Part shown: one piece after another, positions 15,801-24,791 of the stretch
Numbering within the stretch: the stretch's first letter is position 1
Layout of the letters: the number at the start of each line of letters is the position of its first letter
Source of the DNA: a virus
DNA length: 42,691 nucleotides
IMG/VR virus record: IMGVR_UViG_3300030107_000147
Coordinates: 1-42,691 of that record
Strand: one strand, 5' to 3'
Notes under the pieces: model-generated
Told to the model about the DNA's origin: nothing
The model's database searches: none
Seen by the model: only the letters and a program-made list of their open reading frames with translations
Made by a program: the position numbers and the translations under genes

Positions 15801-16584
15801 TTAACCCTCTGCTAGTTAGTTTGAAACCTATGCCAGAAAATACGCCACCAAAGACAGTACCAAATGTACCACCTACAGCAGAAGCTATAGCTGTTTGTTT
15901 TAAATCTCTTTCTTTTATTAAACCAGATTTTAAATAAGTTGATTGTAAAATACTGTCTTGCATACCTGCAACACCTGCACCTATCATTCCTTCATAGATA
16001 GCACCTTTTTTAATAGCCGCACCCATAGCTTTCTTTTTAGCTTCGTCAGCCGCCATTTTAATTGTTTGTTCACTAATCTCTTTAGCAATCTTACCTTTTA
16101 GTGCTTCTTTAAGTGCAATTTTATAACCTTGTTTTGCCGCTTGACCACCAACACCAAATCCAATTAAGTTTATTGGGTCAGCTACAACAGCACCCCCAAC
16201 TTCCATTAACCATGTACCAAAGTTTCTATTTGGGTCATTCCAAAATGAAGGAAGGTCTTGATATAATTTAGTAATATAATTAAAATCTTTAAGAGTTTCA
16301 GCGTCAGCTTTCATTGCATCATTTAAGTCAAGACCCATAGCAACACTGTTGTTAGTTCTCCAAGACCTATCATTATAGAATTTTTCCATAATGTCTGCAT
16401 GTGAATAACTTAAATAGCTACTATCATTGTGTCGTTTTGCATAATATCTTCTTGTGATTTTAGCAAAATTTTCTGATTGTATTTCTTCTAAAGCGTTCTC
16501 TCCTCTTTTTGCTCTATTATATTCTAAATCAGCGTTGTTTATTTTTATTGTAGAAGTATTGTCTGAAAGTAAATCATTAGCCAT
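12844..16584 (-). CDS. Large internal virion protein (T7 gp16-like)
   Basis: This 1246-residue protein is in the T7 gene 16 position (1318 residues in T7). It would belong to the internal core and be ejected to form the DNA-entry channel in the envelope. Small, glycine-rich hydrophobic segments that could insert into membranes appear near 125-155 (WLMEVGGAVVADPINLIGFG) and near 230-255 (ASAVGGTFGTVFGGVFSGIG). The N terminus shows no lytic transglycosylase motif like that of T7 gp16, so wall cleavage at entry would need another protein. The start follows AGGAAATAATTA and overlaps the gp15-like gene. Confidence 0.88.
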   Translation of the reverse strand: MANDLLSDNTSTIKINNADLEYNRAKRGENALEEIQSENFAKITRRYYAKRHNDSSYLSYSHADIMEKFYNDRSWRTNNSVAMGLDLNDAMKADAETLKDFNYITKLYQDLPSFWNDPNRNFGTWLMEVGGAVVADPINLIGFGVGGQAAKQGYKIALKEALKGKIAKEISEQTIKMAADEAKKKAMGAAIKKGAIYEGMIGAGVAGMQDSILQSTYLKSGLIKERDLKQTAIASAVGGTFGTVFGGVFSGIGFKLTSRGLKKKSIKNLQDLHTYGRSEITGSRLFSDLTTSKDKKSYYKNLTKDEIDAIETKSKITGKTLDEKLKNLHRINDGKKSLKEPINFTKYTPRAVQVYLRSAIDDALNTGKLDYEIKKFDNKKAIELSQVFDEPIEQILLWAKKAGEGQKEDFVRLLIYGDWIAKQGDDQLKLGNELHRAINEGKLDEAKLIEDKMDLLDGVIQDSLIDYKKISTGKARATQIQRVGKDARRAAELIANPEDPAMQKLKTKSSREYKLALGKLDDHNQVILALQNAKKVDKWELAAEYINNNLLSSPDTHILNIVSGLAQTQWKPFVMLLRSANMGLWTNRRSRELAIEAFDTYIHQYVYLGHAIKQFGKSFYFGRGMLDSRAMKYDNSMRQGQLQAWINATSALLTRPLGKVGGIIHNGLVKPTSYLVTTPMRFLSAGDEFLKTVAFRARRTSQIHSQLRKENNASLWSGYFKDKKAKEEYKKRFKEIEMAYMENNNVAKSTISSNSTAIQDVNKLEVNDPLQYAREATYTQSSMSTNPATGKQEGGVTAAVLSWTSRNKWSRALGLHFINTPSNLIKWNFEQIPLARRLVVSTRHALMKGADGKYLNPEAAAEANARMQGGMMLWFAAYNVALAGKITGGGSRDWRENKERTATTGWQPYSYITDDGRYIKLNRLDPIMMPFFIMADMMETLNSFLKTNEDLPAEAQNGMEELAMGMLASLTHNLTSKFYMKGIIETAGFLLGDEAMKSKAPDRIGTSILSRAIYKVFPLSGGLRYMSRVDSDVQQELWSLSDRMLQLDPFEWVADKDSIMPQRNMFGEKVDRQNGWLFGLGKESGLWSSPFAMTQWSNPEIGNFFKDREFKFTKPSPIDRKSKIDLRRIVNDKTKQTAYDRWRELTGQQTFSYKGKKYNLKGYIEALIMDKKSAIYFRPDGQVLGEDMRQKYIISIVRRAERMAKIQMMKEYPIIQRTINERNEFKFLKVNEAIKNRNSSLNTLLQ

Positions 16585-18491
16585 TAATTATTTCCTAATA
16601 ATAAAGTTTTTATAGTTTGTGCCACTACTTCAGGCGGTATTCCTAATTGTTCTGCTAGAGTTATTTTTAATAAATCAGCTTCTTGTTGGTTCATTGAATT
16701 TATAAATTCTGTTGTAAAAGTTCCTTCAGGGAATACACTTGCAACAGCATCTTCTATTGCTTTGTTTCTAGTTGCATTGTATTCATCTTTGTCTGGTTGA
16801 TTAAATGGTTTATAATCTTTAAATGTACTATCTTCTCCAAAAGGTACAGGAATGTTAAATTCTGCATTTTGAATAGTATTAATAAGTTCACTTGCAATAT
16901 TTGCTGTATCTAATCTTTCTCTAGTGTCTTCAAGTTCTTGTTCATTAATTTCTTTTTGGTCAAAAGATACTAGACCTTTTGGCATTACAATTCCTTCTTC
17001 TTGGTAATTAAATTTAACCCATTTATATAATTCTTCCATAAATTTTCTTCTATCTTCAGGCTTTGGAGATGCACCATTATTTTCTGCTTTAAAATCTGCT
17101 TCAAAATCTAATATTTCATTTTTTATATAACTATTAAGCTCTGGCATAGCTTCAGCCGAAAGTGTACCACTAGGGTCTAATTTATCTAAATATTTTTCTA
17201 CAAAGTTTGTTGTGGTTGCTGTGCCTGAAGTATATGTTTTATCAGAAAAGTATATTGGGTTATCCCCTTTGTCTCTATTTTGAGACCATGTAGTCCATCT
17301 GTTTTCTGCTTTTTCTAAAAATGCTGAAGGAATGCCCTCTGTATTCATAGCTTCTATCATTTCAGCATAAGTCTCATACTTACCTTCAGCTACAGACATT
17401 AGAAATTCATTAGTCTTATCAGCATCATTTACTATTGTTCTGCTACTGTTAAAGAAAGTTACAAATTCATCTAATAATTTAGGGTCGCCAAATTCTTTTA
17501 ATTTCTCTTTTATTTCATTAAGCTGTGTTAATGTTTTTGCTGAACCATCTTCATTAGGTGCAAAGGCTTCTTTATAAATTTCTTTTACAGTATCATCTTT
17601 GTATTTAGCTTCTTTTCTAATTTGGTCTGCTTCAATAGCTTCTTTTTTAACTATTAGTGATAGTTTAATATCATCAATATCACCTGTTTTTCTATCACCT
17701 AATGTACCTAATTTTTTACCATCTTTACTTAAACCCATATCAAGATTTAAGATAGCTTCTGCTCTTTCTATTTCTTCAATAGTAGTTGCAGTTTTAATTA
17801 AACCTTTAACATCAGCTTTAATAACTTCTATTAAATCTGCATTAGTATATAATTGATTAGGTTTAGAAGAGCCATCAGTGCTAGGCACGTCCATGTTTAA
17901 ATTTTTCCATGTTTCAATATATTTTTCTAAAGACGTATTTGCTAGAACAGTTCTACCTTCTTTTATTTTATTTGCTTGTGCAAGTGCTGACCTAGCGTTT
18001 GCATCTTCTTCTGCTAATACTGCTTTAAATCCATTAAATGTAGAACTAAAACCTGCAATTTGAGATTTATCCATACCTTCAAAATTAGGAAGAAATGGTT
18101 TAATAAATAATTCTAATGATTGTGAAGTATCTTCAATATCGTAATCTTGTATGTTTTCTTTTATTTTATTAAAAACTTCGTTTGCTTGTACTTTACCTGT
18201 ATGAAATTTTGTAGTGGCATCAATGTATTTACCAGTTAAATCTGGGTGTTTGTTTGCTAAAATCTCTGCTTGTATATCTTCAACTTTTTTACCAGAAGCG
18301 TATAGCTCTTGAATTTTATTTATAGCTTCAGTTTTTTCTCTATCAATTCTAGTGTTTTCAGCATTCTGAATTAAATAACCTGCGTTATCTAATGATTTAG
18401 CTAAACCATCTGATTGTGTATTTGTGTAAACTTTACCTGTACCACCTAAACCATAGTATTTAGCAGTTGCTTGTTTTTTATATTTTGCCAT
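16584..18491 (-). CDS. Internal virion protein (T7 gp15-like)
   Basis: The 635-residue, charged and largely helical protein (T7 gp15 has 747) lies between gp14-like and gp16-like genes, which fixes its likely identity. It begins MAKYKKQATAKYYGLGGTGK and continues with long helical stretches and no catalytic motif. In T7 the protein joins gp14 and gp16 in the core and periplasmic tunnel. The stop and the next start share a base. Its own ribosome-binding site is weak, which suggests coupling to the upstream gene. Confidence 0.85.
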   Translation of the reverse strand: MAKYKKQATAKYYGLGGTGKVYTNTQSDGLAKSLDNAGYLIQNAENTRIDREKTEAINKIQELYASGKKVEDIQAEILANKHPDLTGKYIDATTKFHTGKVQANEVFNKIKENIQDYDIEDTSQSLELFIKPFLPNFEGMDKSQIAGFSSTFNGFKAVLAEEDANARSALAQANKIKEGRTVLANTSLEKYIETWKNLNMDVPSTDGSSKPNQLYTNADLIEVIKADVKGLIKTATTIEEIERAEAILNLDMGLSKDGKKLGTLGDRKTGDIDDIKLSLIVKKEAIEADQIRKEAKYKDDTVKEIYKEAFAPNEDGSAKTLTQLNEIKEKLKEFGDPKLLDEFVTFFNSSRTIVNDADKTNEFLMSVAEGKYETYAEMIEAMNTEGIPSAFLEKAENRWTTWSQNRDKGDNPIYFSDKTYTSGTATTTNFVEKYLDKLDPSGTLSAEAMPELNSYIKNEILDFEADFKAENNGASPKPEDRRKFMEELYKWVKFNYQEEGIVMPKGLVSFDQKEINEQELEDTRERLDTANIASELINTIQNAEFNIPVPFGEDSTFKDYKPFNQPDKDEYNATRNKAIEDAVASVFPEGTFTTEFINSMNQQEADLLKITLAEQLGIPPEVVAQTIKTLLLGNN

Positions 18492-19001
18492 TTAATTTGT
18501 TTTCTTTGCACCTTTATTAGTTTGATTTTTTTGGTAAGCGTCATAACTTACTGCACCAATCTCTAACATTAATCCAGTTCTTGAAGGTTCTATTGGGGAA
18601 GTTAAGCTGTTATAGCCTTTATGAAGATTAGCGTATGCTTCTGTTTGCTGATTTCTGAATGTTTCAACATCTTTGTCGTAATCACTGGTAATTTCAACCC
18701 AGTCTTGGTCAAACAAATATCCTATTGATTGAACTATTTTTGTATTATTACCTGCACCTAAATTTAATGTTTCAGATATTTGTGCATTCTTTTCATATTT
18801 AGATTTAATTTCTGCTTTTACTTTTTCTTTATCTGCATTGACCTTCTCTTGGTCAATCTTATTCATGTCATGTAAATAACCTCTATCAAAACCTCTTCGT
18901 GAAGTCTCTTGGTCTCTTCTGATAGCTTTGTTTTGTGCTTTCTTTTCTCTGTAACCTTGAACTAAACTAGCGACTTGAATAGCCGCACCAATGTTACACA
19001 T
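18492..19001 (-). CDS. Internal virion protein (T7 gp14-like)
   Basis: This 169-residue protein, MCNIGAAIQVASLVQGYREK and onward, starts with a short hydrophobic helix and continues with a highly charged helical region. This is the layout of the gp14 core protein, which in T7 forms the outer-membrane part of the ejection channel (196 residues). The position between the gp13-like and gp15-like genes supports the call. Its ATG overlaps the stop of the preceding gene by one base. Confidence 0.82.
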   Translation of the reverse strand: MCNIGAAIQVASLVQGYREKKAQNKAIRRDQETSRRGFDRGYLHDMNKIDQEKVNADKEKVKAEIKSKYEKNAQISETLNLGAGNNTKIVQSIGYLFDQDWVEITSDYDKDVETFRNQQTEAYANLHKGYNSLTSPIEPSRTGLMLEIGAVSYDAYQKNQTNKGAKKTN

Positions 19002-19480
19002 TAATTATTTACCTCTTTCATCATTAATAAAAATGGTATCTTACCGACACCGAATTTCCCTATTTTTTCTTTTGGTTCAAATCCTAAAAATTGTAACCAT
19101 TTTAATGCTTTCCAATTTCTTTCATCTACAAAATTGTAAACATATTTATAATCTTTACTCATTTGAGCTACCCAGTAAGGACATTCTTTAATAAATTGTT
19201 TTATATGTTTAAATAAATGTTCACTAGATAGTAACCAAACTACTCCATACTCTTTTAATTTAGTTGGAGAAGAACCAAACATACCAATTACACCTTCGCT
19301 TTCAGTTCCTACTATTGTATAAATTTTAGCTTTCTCATCTGTAAATGGTAAGACTAATGCTTCCAATGGTGTAGCACCATCTGAAGCCATAATTTCTTTT
19401 CTATCACCTATTCTTATTTTAGGTGCTAACTCTAAACTGTCCGCTAATATAGCAGGACGAACATAGTTCTCTTTAATCAT
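19001..19480 (-). CDS. gp13-like protein, GNAT-related fold
   Basis: This encodes 159 residues: MIKENYVRPAILADSLELAP, then VGTESEGVIGMFGSSPTKLK and ERNWKALKWLQFLGFEPKEK. The last part resembles the end of an acetyltransferase (GNAT) fold, as in T7 gp13-type proteins. In T7, gp13 is needed for virion assembly; enzyme activity is not established. The location between tail tube B and gp14 is the expected one. It overlaps both neighbours by a single base. Confidence 0.8.
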   Translation of the reverse strand: MIKENYVRPAILADSLELAPKIRIGDRKEIMASDGATPLEALVLPFTDEKAKIYTIVGTESEGVIGMFGSSPTKLKEYGVVWLLSSEHLFKHIKQFIKECPYWVAQMSKDYKYVYNFVDERNWKALKWLQFLGFEPKEKIGKFGVGKIPFLLMMKEVNN

Positions 19481-21990
19481 TAAATCCTATTTGCTCTGTT
19501 ATGATAATAACCTTCAACTTCTGCACCTGCGACATACATAGGTAAATGAGAAGATGATTTAATATCTAATACAAATTCTGTATTTTGTGCTTGTACTGGA
19601 ACTCTTAATGTCCCTGAAGCTATAGCAGGTTGTCCAACAACTGAAGATGATGTACCAATGACATATCCATTCATTATTGAAGTTGATTTATTTCTGTTTG
19701 TTGGAGTTACTTCTACCTGAAAGAACCCACTGTTTTCAAAATTAAATAATATATTTCTAATTTGGTATCTACCTGTAGTAATAGCGACTAGACCTCTTCC
19801 AGTATTTTCTCTTACATAAGGTGTGGATAATCTATATAAACTTTCATAAGGTACTCCAATGTATAATGAAGTGTGATTACCTTTTATTGTATATGTAGAA
19901 CCACTTGTATTTGTAGCTGTGTAGTCATTACCATTTGTTCTATCTACAGCCATTAACCCTGTTTTAGCACCATAAGGTGATGTAAACGTAGTTAAGCCTG
20001 TTGCGGCATCATACGTTCCTGTAACTGAAGTTTTTAAATCAAGAAAAACTCCATGACCTATAGTAGTATCTTTTAAATTTCTTAAATCTATTTTAAATAA
20101 TTTTGTAGTAGTACCTTCAGAAGCTAATACATAAAGATAACTTTCTCTACTCATTACTCCTATAATTTTAACACCTGTAAATGTCCATTTAGACCAAGCG
20201 TTTTGTACTTTTTCACCACCATCAAAGAAATACTTATAAATAATCATTGTACTAGCATTTGTAGCTGAAGCTGTCCCTGTGTATGGTGCAGTTTGTGTAT
20301 CTGCGGCATCAGCAGAAAGAAATACTAATGTGTCTTCTGTTGTATTACTTACAATTTGATAACAGTTAGATGGTATTAAATTCTGTACCGATACACTAAT
20401 ATCTAAACCATCATTTGTTAATGTATCATCATCAGCAAAGTATTCTCTTATTGCTGTATTGTTTGTTCTAGCTTGTGCAAAGTAAGCAAACTTACCTGCT
20501 GAAACTGGTGTTACTTTATCATCATGTTCAAATGAAGATACTTCATTAAGTATAGCTGTTGTAGGTGATATGCTTTCACCAGAGCTATCTAATTTGTATT
20601 GTGCTGTATCAGAAAATAACAATAAACTTTCGTTAAATCCTACAGAGTTTTTAAGTGTATTAACCTGTGTACCTGAAGCCGCTATATCAATAGGGTCAGT
20701 ATCTAAAACTTGTGTAGATGTTGTTGCAAAGAAATTAAAGAAAGAAGCATTTTCTGTTAATACTAAATTTTCACCAGACATAATACCTAATCTGTTTTTG
20801 TAAAATGTAAGGTTATTTATTTTCTTTCCTACAAAAGTAGGGTTAGCATTTGTTTCGCTATCTCCACATAATCTATCTGTCCAATCTAATTCTTTAAAAG
20901 TAAATGTACCATTATTATTGTTAATCAATGCGTGTGGCATTGTAGAATTGTCTAAACCTACAGAAGTAGCAGGTGCTATAGTTTCATTCCATACACCAGA
21001 CTTACCTGTAAATTTAACATAGTAATCTGATAATGTATCTCCTTCTTCACCAGTTACTTTTATAATTACATCTTTCTTTCCATAAAAAGGTAATTTACTA
21101 AAATCTTGTATTTCATCTCTGATAGCGTACATAGCTGTGTTACCAGAACCATCTGATGAACTTATTGTATAATCAGCTAGTGTGTTTGGTGATGAAACTG
21201 TACCTGTAGGTTTTCCATAGATAACACTATCAAATGATTCAAATGTAAAATGAGATGATATACCTGAATAGTTTGCTAATCCTTGTGAACTAGATAAAGT
21301 TGCACCTGTATCTGTTCTAATAGTTTTAAATCCAATACCATCAGCCGAAGCGTCCCAATGTGAACTAGAATGACCATTTAATAATATATCTGTAATTTTG
21401 TTTGTATCTCTAAATTTACTATCAGTAGAAGCATCATTACCTGAAGGTAATTGAAACACTACTTCATGTTCATAAGCCATGTTAGGGTGATTTAATGCTA
21501 CTTTATATTCTCTACCATAGTTTGTTAGTTTACAAACAATTAAAAATTCTTCTACTTTAGCCGCAGACGTTGTACTATCAGCCGCTACTGTTGTTGCTGT
21601 GTTAGCAAGAAATGTATAATCTGCAATATTAACTAATTTAAAATTATCTTTAGGATTAGTTGATGTTAAATAACTTGAACCACTTGCAACTGTAACAGTT
21701 TTTTCATTACCTGCTAAATCAAATACTTTAACACCACCATTGTATAAGGCTACAATGTATTGGTTGCTTTCATCTCTTTGTATTGACCAAAATTTTGTTT
21801 TATTAGAATATATATTTGAGGCATCTAATGTTGCTACATAATCTAAAGGCGGTCTTTTAGATAAACCATCTACTAAACCATTCTGTAAATTAACTTGGTC
21901 TGCTCCTTGATTTATACCTCTTTGAGTGGGTGTCTGTTGAGACATACCATTCAAAAAGTTAGGAATAGATTGTGAAACAACACTACCCAT
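19480..21990 (-). CDS. Tail tubular protein B, nozzle (gp12-like)
   Basis: The 836-residue protein (T7 gp12 has 794) starts MGSVVSQSIPNFLNGMSQQT and continues RGINQGADQVNLQNGLVDGLSKRP, a hallmark of podophage nozzle proteins. It would close the tail tip and carry the fibres together with gp11. A TTG at 21999 is in frame, but AAGGA upstream of the ATG at 21990 favours the shorter start, two bases after the gp11 stop. Confidence 0.95.
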   Translation of the reverse strand: MGSVVSQSIPNFLNGMSQQTPTQRGINQGADQVNLQNGLVDGLSKRPPLDYVATLDASNIYSNKTKFWSIQRDESNQYIVALYNGGVKVFDLAGNEKTVTVASGSSYLTSTNPKDNFKLVNIADYTFLANTATTVAADSTTSAAKVEEFLIVCKLTNYGREYKVALNHPNMAYEHEVVFQLPSGNDASTDSKFRDTNKITDILLNGHSSSHWDASADGIGFKTIRTDTGATLSSSQGLANYSGISSHFTFESFDSVIYGKPTGTVSSPNTLADYTISSSDGSGNTAMYAIRDEIQDFSKLPFYGKKDVIIKVTGEEGDTLSDYYVKFTGKSGVWNETIAPATSVGLDNSTMPHALINNNNGTFTFKELDWTDRLCGDSETNANPTFVGKKINNLTFYKNRLGIMSGENLVLTENASFFNFFATTSTQVLDTDPIDIAASGTQVNTLKNSVGFNESLLLFSDTAQYKLDSSGESISPTTAILNEVSSFEHDDKVTPVSAGKFAYFAQARTNNTAIREYFADDDTLTNDGLDISVSVQNLIPSNCYQIVSNTTEDTLVFLSADAADTQTAPYTGTASATNASTMIIYKYFFDGGEKVQNAWSKWTFTGVKIIGVMSRESYLYVLASEGTTTKLFKIDLRNLKDTTIGHGVFLDLKTSVTGTYDAATGLTTFTSPYGAKTGLMAVDRTNGNDYTATNTSGSTYTIKGNHTSLYIGVPYESLYRLSTPYVRENTGRGLVAITTGRYQIRNILFNFENSGFFQVEVTPTNRNKSTSIMNGYVIGTSSSVVGQPAIASGTLRVPVQAQNTEFVLDIKSSSHLPMYVAGAEVEGYYHNRANRI

Positions 21991-21992
21991 AA

Positions 21993-22601
21993 TTACCAAT
22001 TCCTTCTAGTAGGTCTGTGTATTATAGAAAATGTGTTACTATCTCCATCAAGTATGTTTACATCACTCTCTTGGCTATCTGCTTGATGGAAAGCCATCAA
22101 TGCTTCTTGTTCATCTTGACCAATTAATTGTGTAATTTCTTTATCACCAACAAATCTTGCCGCAAATCTTCTAGCCGCTTTCATTGTAATATATTGTCTA
22201 GCGTATTCTGGTAAATGTTCAAATTGTTGTACTAAAACAATATCAACTGATGAAGGAGCTTCAGTAAATACATCTGTATGATTATCCATATCATATAAAT
22301 AACCATCTCTTAATGTATAGTTTAAATATCTGTGTTGAGAATTTGCGTCAACTTTTACGCAGTTTGAAGGAAGGGGAACTTTATTGTTACTATCTAAAGT
22401 TAAAGATTTGTAATTTGTGTGAGTGTTGAAATTCCACCCTTGTGATTGAATGGACATAGATGTTTCATTTAAAATATTTTTTGCTGTACCTACATCAACT
22501 GTAGTAGTACCTGTGATACTATTGACTGGTGCTTCTCCTATCGTAGAGAGCATTATATTTACAGCCTGAAGTTCACTGGTTGGTGTAATTTGTGTTGCCA
22601 T
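21993..22601 (-). CDS. Tail tubular protein A, gatekeeper (gp11-like)
   Basis: This encodes 202 residues (T7 gp11 has 196). The N terminus, TSELQAVNIMLSTIGEAPVN, and the later segment EHLPEYARQYITMKAARRFA are characteristic of podophage tail tube A. The protein forms a ring between portal and nozzle. It follows the capsid gene and the GC hairpin at 22634-22653, and AAAGG precedes the ATG. Confidence 0.95.
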   Translation of the reverse strand: MATQITPTSELQAVNIMLSTIGEAPVNSITGTTTVDVGTAKNILNETSMSIQSQGWNFNTHTNYKSLTLDSNNKVPLPSNCVKVDANSQHRYLNYTLRDGYLYDMDNHTDVFTEAPSSVDIVLVQQFEHLPEYARQYITMKAARRFAARFVGDKEITQLIGQDEQEALMAFHQADSQESDVNILDGDSNTFSIIHRPTRRNW

Positions 22602-22633
22602 CTGTGCCTTTGTGTAAATTTTGATTAAACACA

Positions 22634-22653
22634 GGGCGGATATTGCACCGCCC
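22634..22653 (-). terminator. GGGCGG/CCGCCC hairpin after capsid, copy 2
   Basis: The 20-base stem-loop is identical to that at 586-605, loop included. It lies 26 bases beyond the capsid stop and is followed on the minus strand by TGTGTTTAATC. T7 has its late terminator T-phi at the same place, directly after gene 10. A partly efficient terminator here would raise capsid mRNA over tail mRNA. Confidence 0.78.
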
Positions 22654-22679
22654 TATGTAAGTAAAAACGTAATTAATTA

Positions 22680-23654
22680 TTACGCTTCTTTAATGCCGAC
22701 TGCCGCTTCTGGTCTTAATACCCCATGTCCCATAGAATATTTAGCAACCATTAACGTACCTTGTCTTCTTATGTCGTACTCTTTCTCAACAGCTAAATCC
22801 ATTAGCTTAACAGTTCCAACTGCTGAAGGGTGAGATACAAGAGCAACAAAGTTTGATAGGTTAACCGCTTGTGGCGTTGAACCTGCGTTTGTAGCTGAAC
22901 CTGCGTCTACACCTGAAGTTACATTAGAAGATACAAAGTGAGGAACTGGTACTAATTCAATTCCTGCAATTTTGAACACTTTACCTTCAGCGATTGAACC
23001 TTTACCACTGAAATCAACATTCACTGCATTCGTAGCGTTTGCTAATTTGTAGTATTCTTCCAATCTCATAAAGCATTTTCTGCCTTCTGAAGGAACATAA
23101 TTTGCATCAAGTTCTTTAGCCGCCGCAAAGATTGCATCAATCATTGCATTAGCCGCAGTAGCATCTGTAGCAGATGCGATACCTGTGTTAGTTATGTTAG
23201 TTGTTGCGTCTCCGCCTGTAACACTAGCTGATGCTAGTGATGCTTGACCGATTGTTTGTAAAACGTGCTTATCTTTTTGGAAAGATAATGCTCTACCCAT
23301 TTCAGTAGAGTACGCACTTCTTACGTCCCAATGCGATTTAGCTTCTTCGATATTTGAAACAAATACAGAAGAGATTAAAAGGTCATTAATTGTAATAACC
23401 TTTTCGTTTGCGTTAACATCTGAACCTGTAATTTCAGTTCCAACTGCGTGATAAGATGCCGCAATTCTTCCCAAAACTGGGAAGGTTGCTGACTTACCAG
23501 AAGATATACTTCTGACCATGTCTGCACCTGCTGTTTTTGAAGCTCTGTCAAAAGAAGTAATTACTTCCCCTGCAAAAACTTTTAAAAACAATGCGTCATC
23601 ACGAGTTCCACCAGAATTAGCATTTCCAAATTTAACTGGACTTGCGTTTGCCAT
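22680..23654 (-). CDS. Major capsid protein (gp10-like)
   Basis: The 324-residue protein (T7 gp10A has 345) should adopt the HK97 fold. Segments such as DALFLKVFAGEVITSFDRAS, SGKSATFPVLGRIAA and KVITINDLLISSVFV are typical of T7-like capsids. It follows the scaffold gene and a short unknown gene. The ribosome-binding site is strong (AAAAAGGAG). I see no extended frame after the stop, so no sign of a T7-style 10B frameshift product. Confidence 0.96.
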   Translation of the reverse strand: MANASPVKFGNANSGGTRDDALFLKVFAGEVITSFDRASKTAGADMVRSISSGKSATFPVLGRIAASYHAVGTEITGSDVNANEKVITINDLLISSVFVSNIEEAKSHWDVRSAYSTEMGRALSFQKDKHVLQTIGQASLASASVTGGDATTNITNTGIASATDATAANAMIDAIFAAAKELDANYVPSEGRKCFMRLEEYYKLANATNAVNVDFSGKGSIAEGKVFKIAGIELVPVPHFVSSNVTSGVDAGSATNAGSTPQAVNLSNFVALVSHPSAVGTVKLMDLAVEKEYDIRRQGTLMVAKYSMGHGVLRPEAAVGIKEA

Positions 23655-23768
23655 AGTGTTTTCTCCTTTTTATGACGTTAGTTTAATAAAAGCCTCTTCA
23701 ATTCAGTTATTTAGTCAAGATTGTCTACCGCAGTAGGTCAAGTTATTTGGCTAAATTGTATTGGCAGT

Positions 23769-23788
23769 TGCCACGCATAAGCGTTGCA
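23769..23788 (-). other. Stem-loop in the capsid leader
   Basis: On the minus strand TGCAACGC and GCGTGGCA pair around a TTAT loop with one mismatch. It begins three bases after the stop of the preceding gene and lies about 110 bases upstream of the capsid ATG. T7 processes its mRNA with RNase III near gene 10, so a processing or stabilising role is possible. The rest of the 23655-23791 gap shows no promoter of the phage type. Confidence 0.4.
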
Positions 23789-23791
23789 CAA

Positions 23792-24013
23792 CTATTTTTT
23801 CTCTTTGTCCTTTTTCATGGACGCTTCTGTTAGTTTATCTATTTCAGATATAGCATGTTTTGCATGAACTAATTTATCAAACTGTGTTTTTAAAGTTTTA
23901 ATAAATTTATCATGGTCAGCTACGCCAACAGAATTTTGTAAAAATGTGTCAATGATTGCTGTACTTTCAGCAACCTCTGCATCATATAATTTTCTTAATG
24001 CTAATAGCCACAT
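23792..24013 (-). CDS. Small head-region protein, unknown
   Basis: A 73-residue, mostly helical protein, MWLLALRKLYDAEVAESTAI and onward, ends in a Lys/Glu tail (MKKDKEKK). GGAG precedes the ATG. It lies between scaffold and capsid genes, where T7 has none. It could be an assembly helper or decoration factor. I recognise no family. Confidence 0.72.
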   Translation of the reverse strand: MWLLALRKLYDAEVAESTAIIDTFLQNSVGVADHDKFIKTLKTQFDKLVHAKHAISEIDKLTEASMKKDKEKK

Positions 24014-24014
24014 A

Positions 24015-24779
24015 TTATATCTCCGATTTAGAAAGTTTATCTTTTACTAATGCTTGATAAGCAGGGTCTTTTTGGTATCTATCATCAGACATTGCTCTAG
24101 TAACTTCAGCCCAAGATTTATAACCTGTCTCTCCTGATGGAGCAGACTTACCTTCTAATAAACTAGGTTCTGTACCATTAGCTTTTTCAAATTTTGCTTT
24201 TAATCCAACAACAGCTAACTTCGCTGTTTCTAAATCTTTAGAATTAACTGCTGTGTTGTAAGCTGTTTTCTCTGCGTCTGTTAAATTATCAGCCGCCCAG
24301 TTAGACATTTCATTATAAGCATCATTACCACCAACTAAATCTTTAACTGCGTTAGTTTGTTTTTCACCTATTGCTTTTTGACCTTCTATAAATTGGTCTA
24401 CATAATCTTTAGGTATTCCTGCTTTTTCTAATGCTTCATAAGATTTAGTATCTAACTCACCTTTTTCAGCATACTCATTTGACAGAGTTTCCATATTTAA
24501 CCCTGCACTTTCAACTGCTTTTTCAGCAATATCCAATTCACCTTTTTGTTCTTTAGGTGCATCTTCTTTTAAAGTAGCCTTACTCATTGGGTCTACTTCT
24601 TCTTGTTTTGGAGTTTGTTCACCAAGTTTCTTTTCTAACTCTGAATATGACTTTGCTAAATCTTCAACTGAATTGAATTTTTCAGGTAAGCCTTCAGGTT
24701 TACTTTGTGTAGACTTCTCCTCTACTGGCTTTTCGCTAGTAGTTTCTTCTTCTTTATTTACTGTTACTGTTTCTACCAT
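24015..24779 (-). CDS. Scaffolding protein (gp9-like)
   Basis: The 254-residue, strongly acidic and helical protein has a disordered start (KEEETTSEKPVEEKSTQSKP), a middle helix (FNSVEDLAKSYSELEKKLGE) and a C-terminal helical part (MSDDRYQKDPAYQALVKDKL). This is the typical composition of podophage scaffolds, which guide capsid assembly and are then removed. The gene lies between portal and capsid, as in T7 (307 residues there). AAGGAA precedes the ATG. Confidence 0.9.
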   Translation of the reverse strand: MVETVTVNKEEETTSEKPVEEKSTQSKPEGLPEKFNSVEDLAKSYSELEKKLGEQTPKQEEVDPMSKATLKEDAPKEQKGELDIAEKAVESAGLNMETLSNEYAEKGELDTKSYEALEKAGIPKDYVDQFIEGQKAIGEKQTNAVKDLVGGNDAYNEMSNWAADNLTDAEKTAYNTAVNSKDLETAKLAVVGLKAKFEKANGTEPSLLEGKSAPSGETGYKSWAEVTRAMSDDRYQKDPAYQALVKDKLSKSEI

Positions 24780-24791
24780 AGTGTTTCCTTA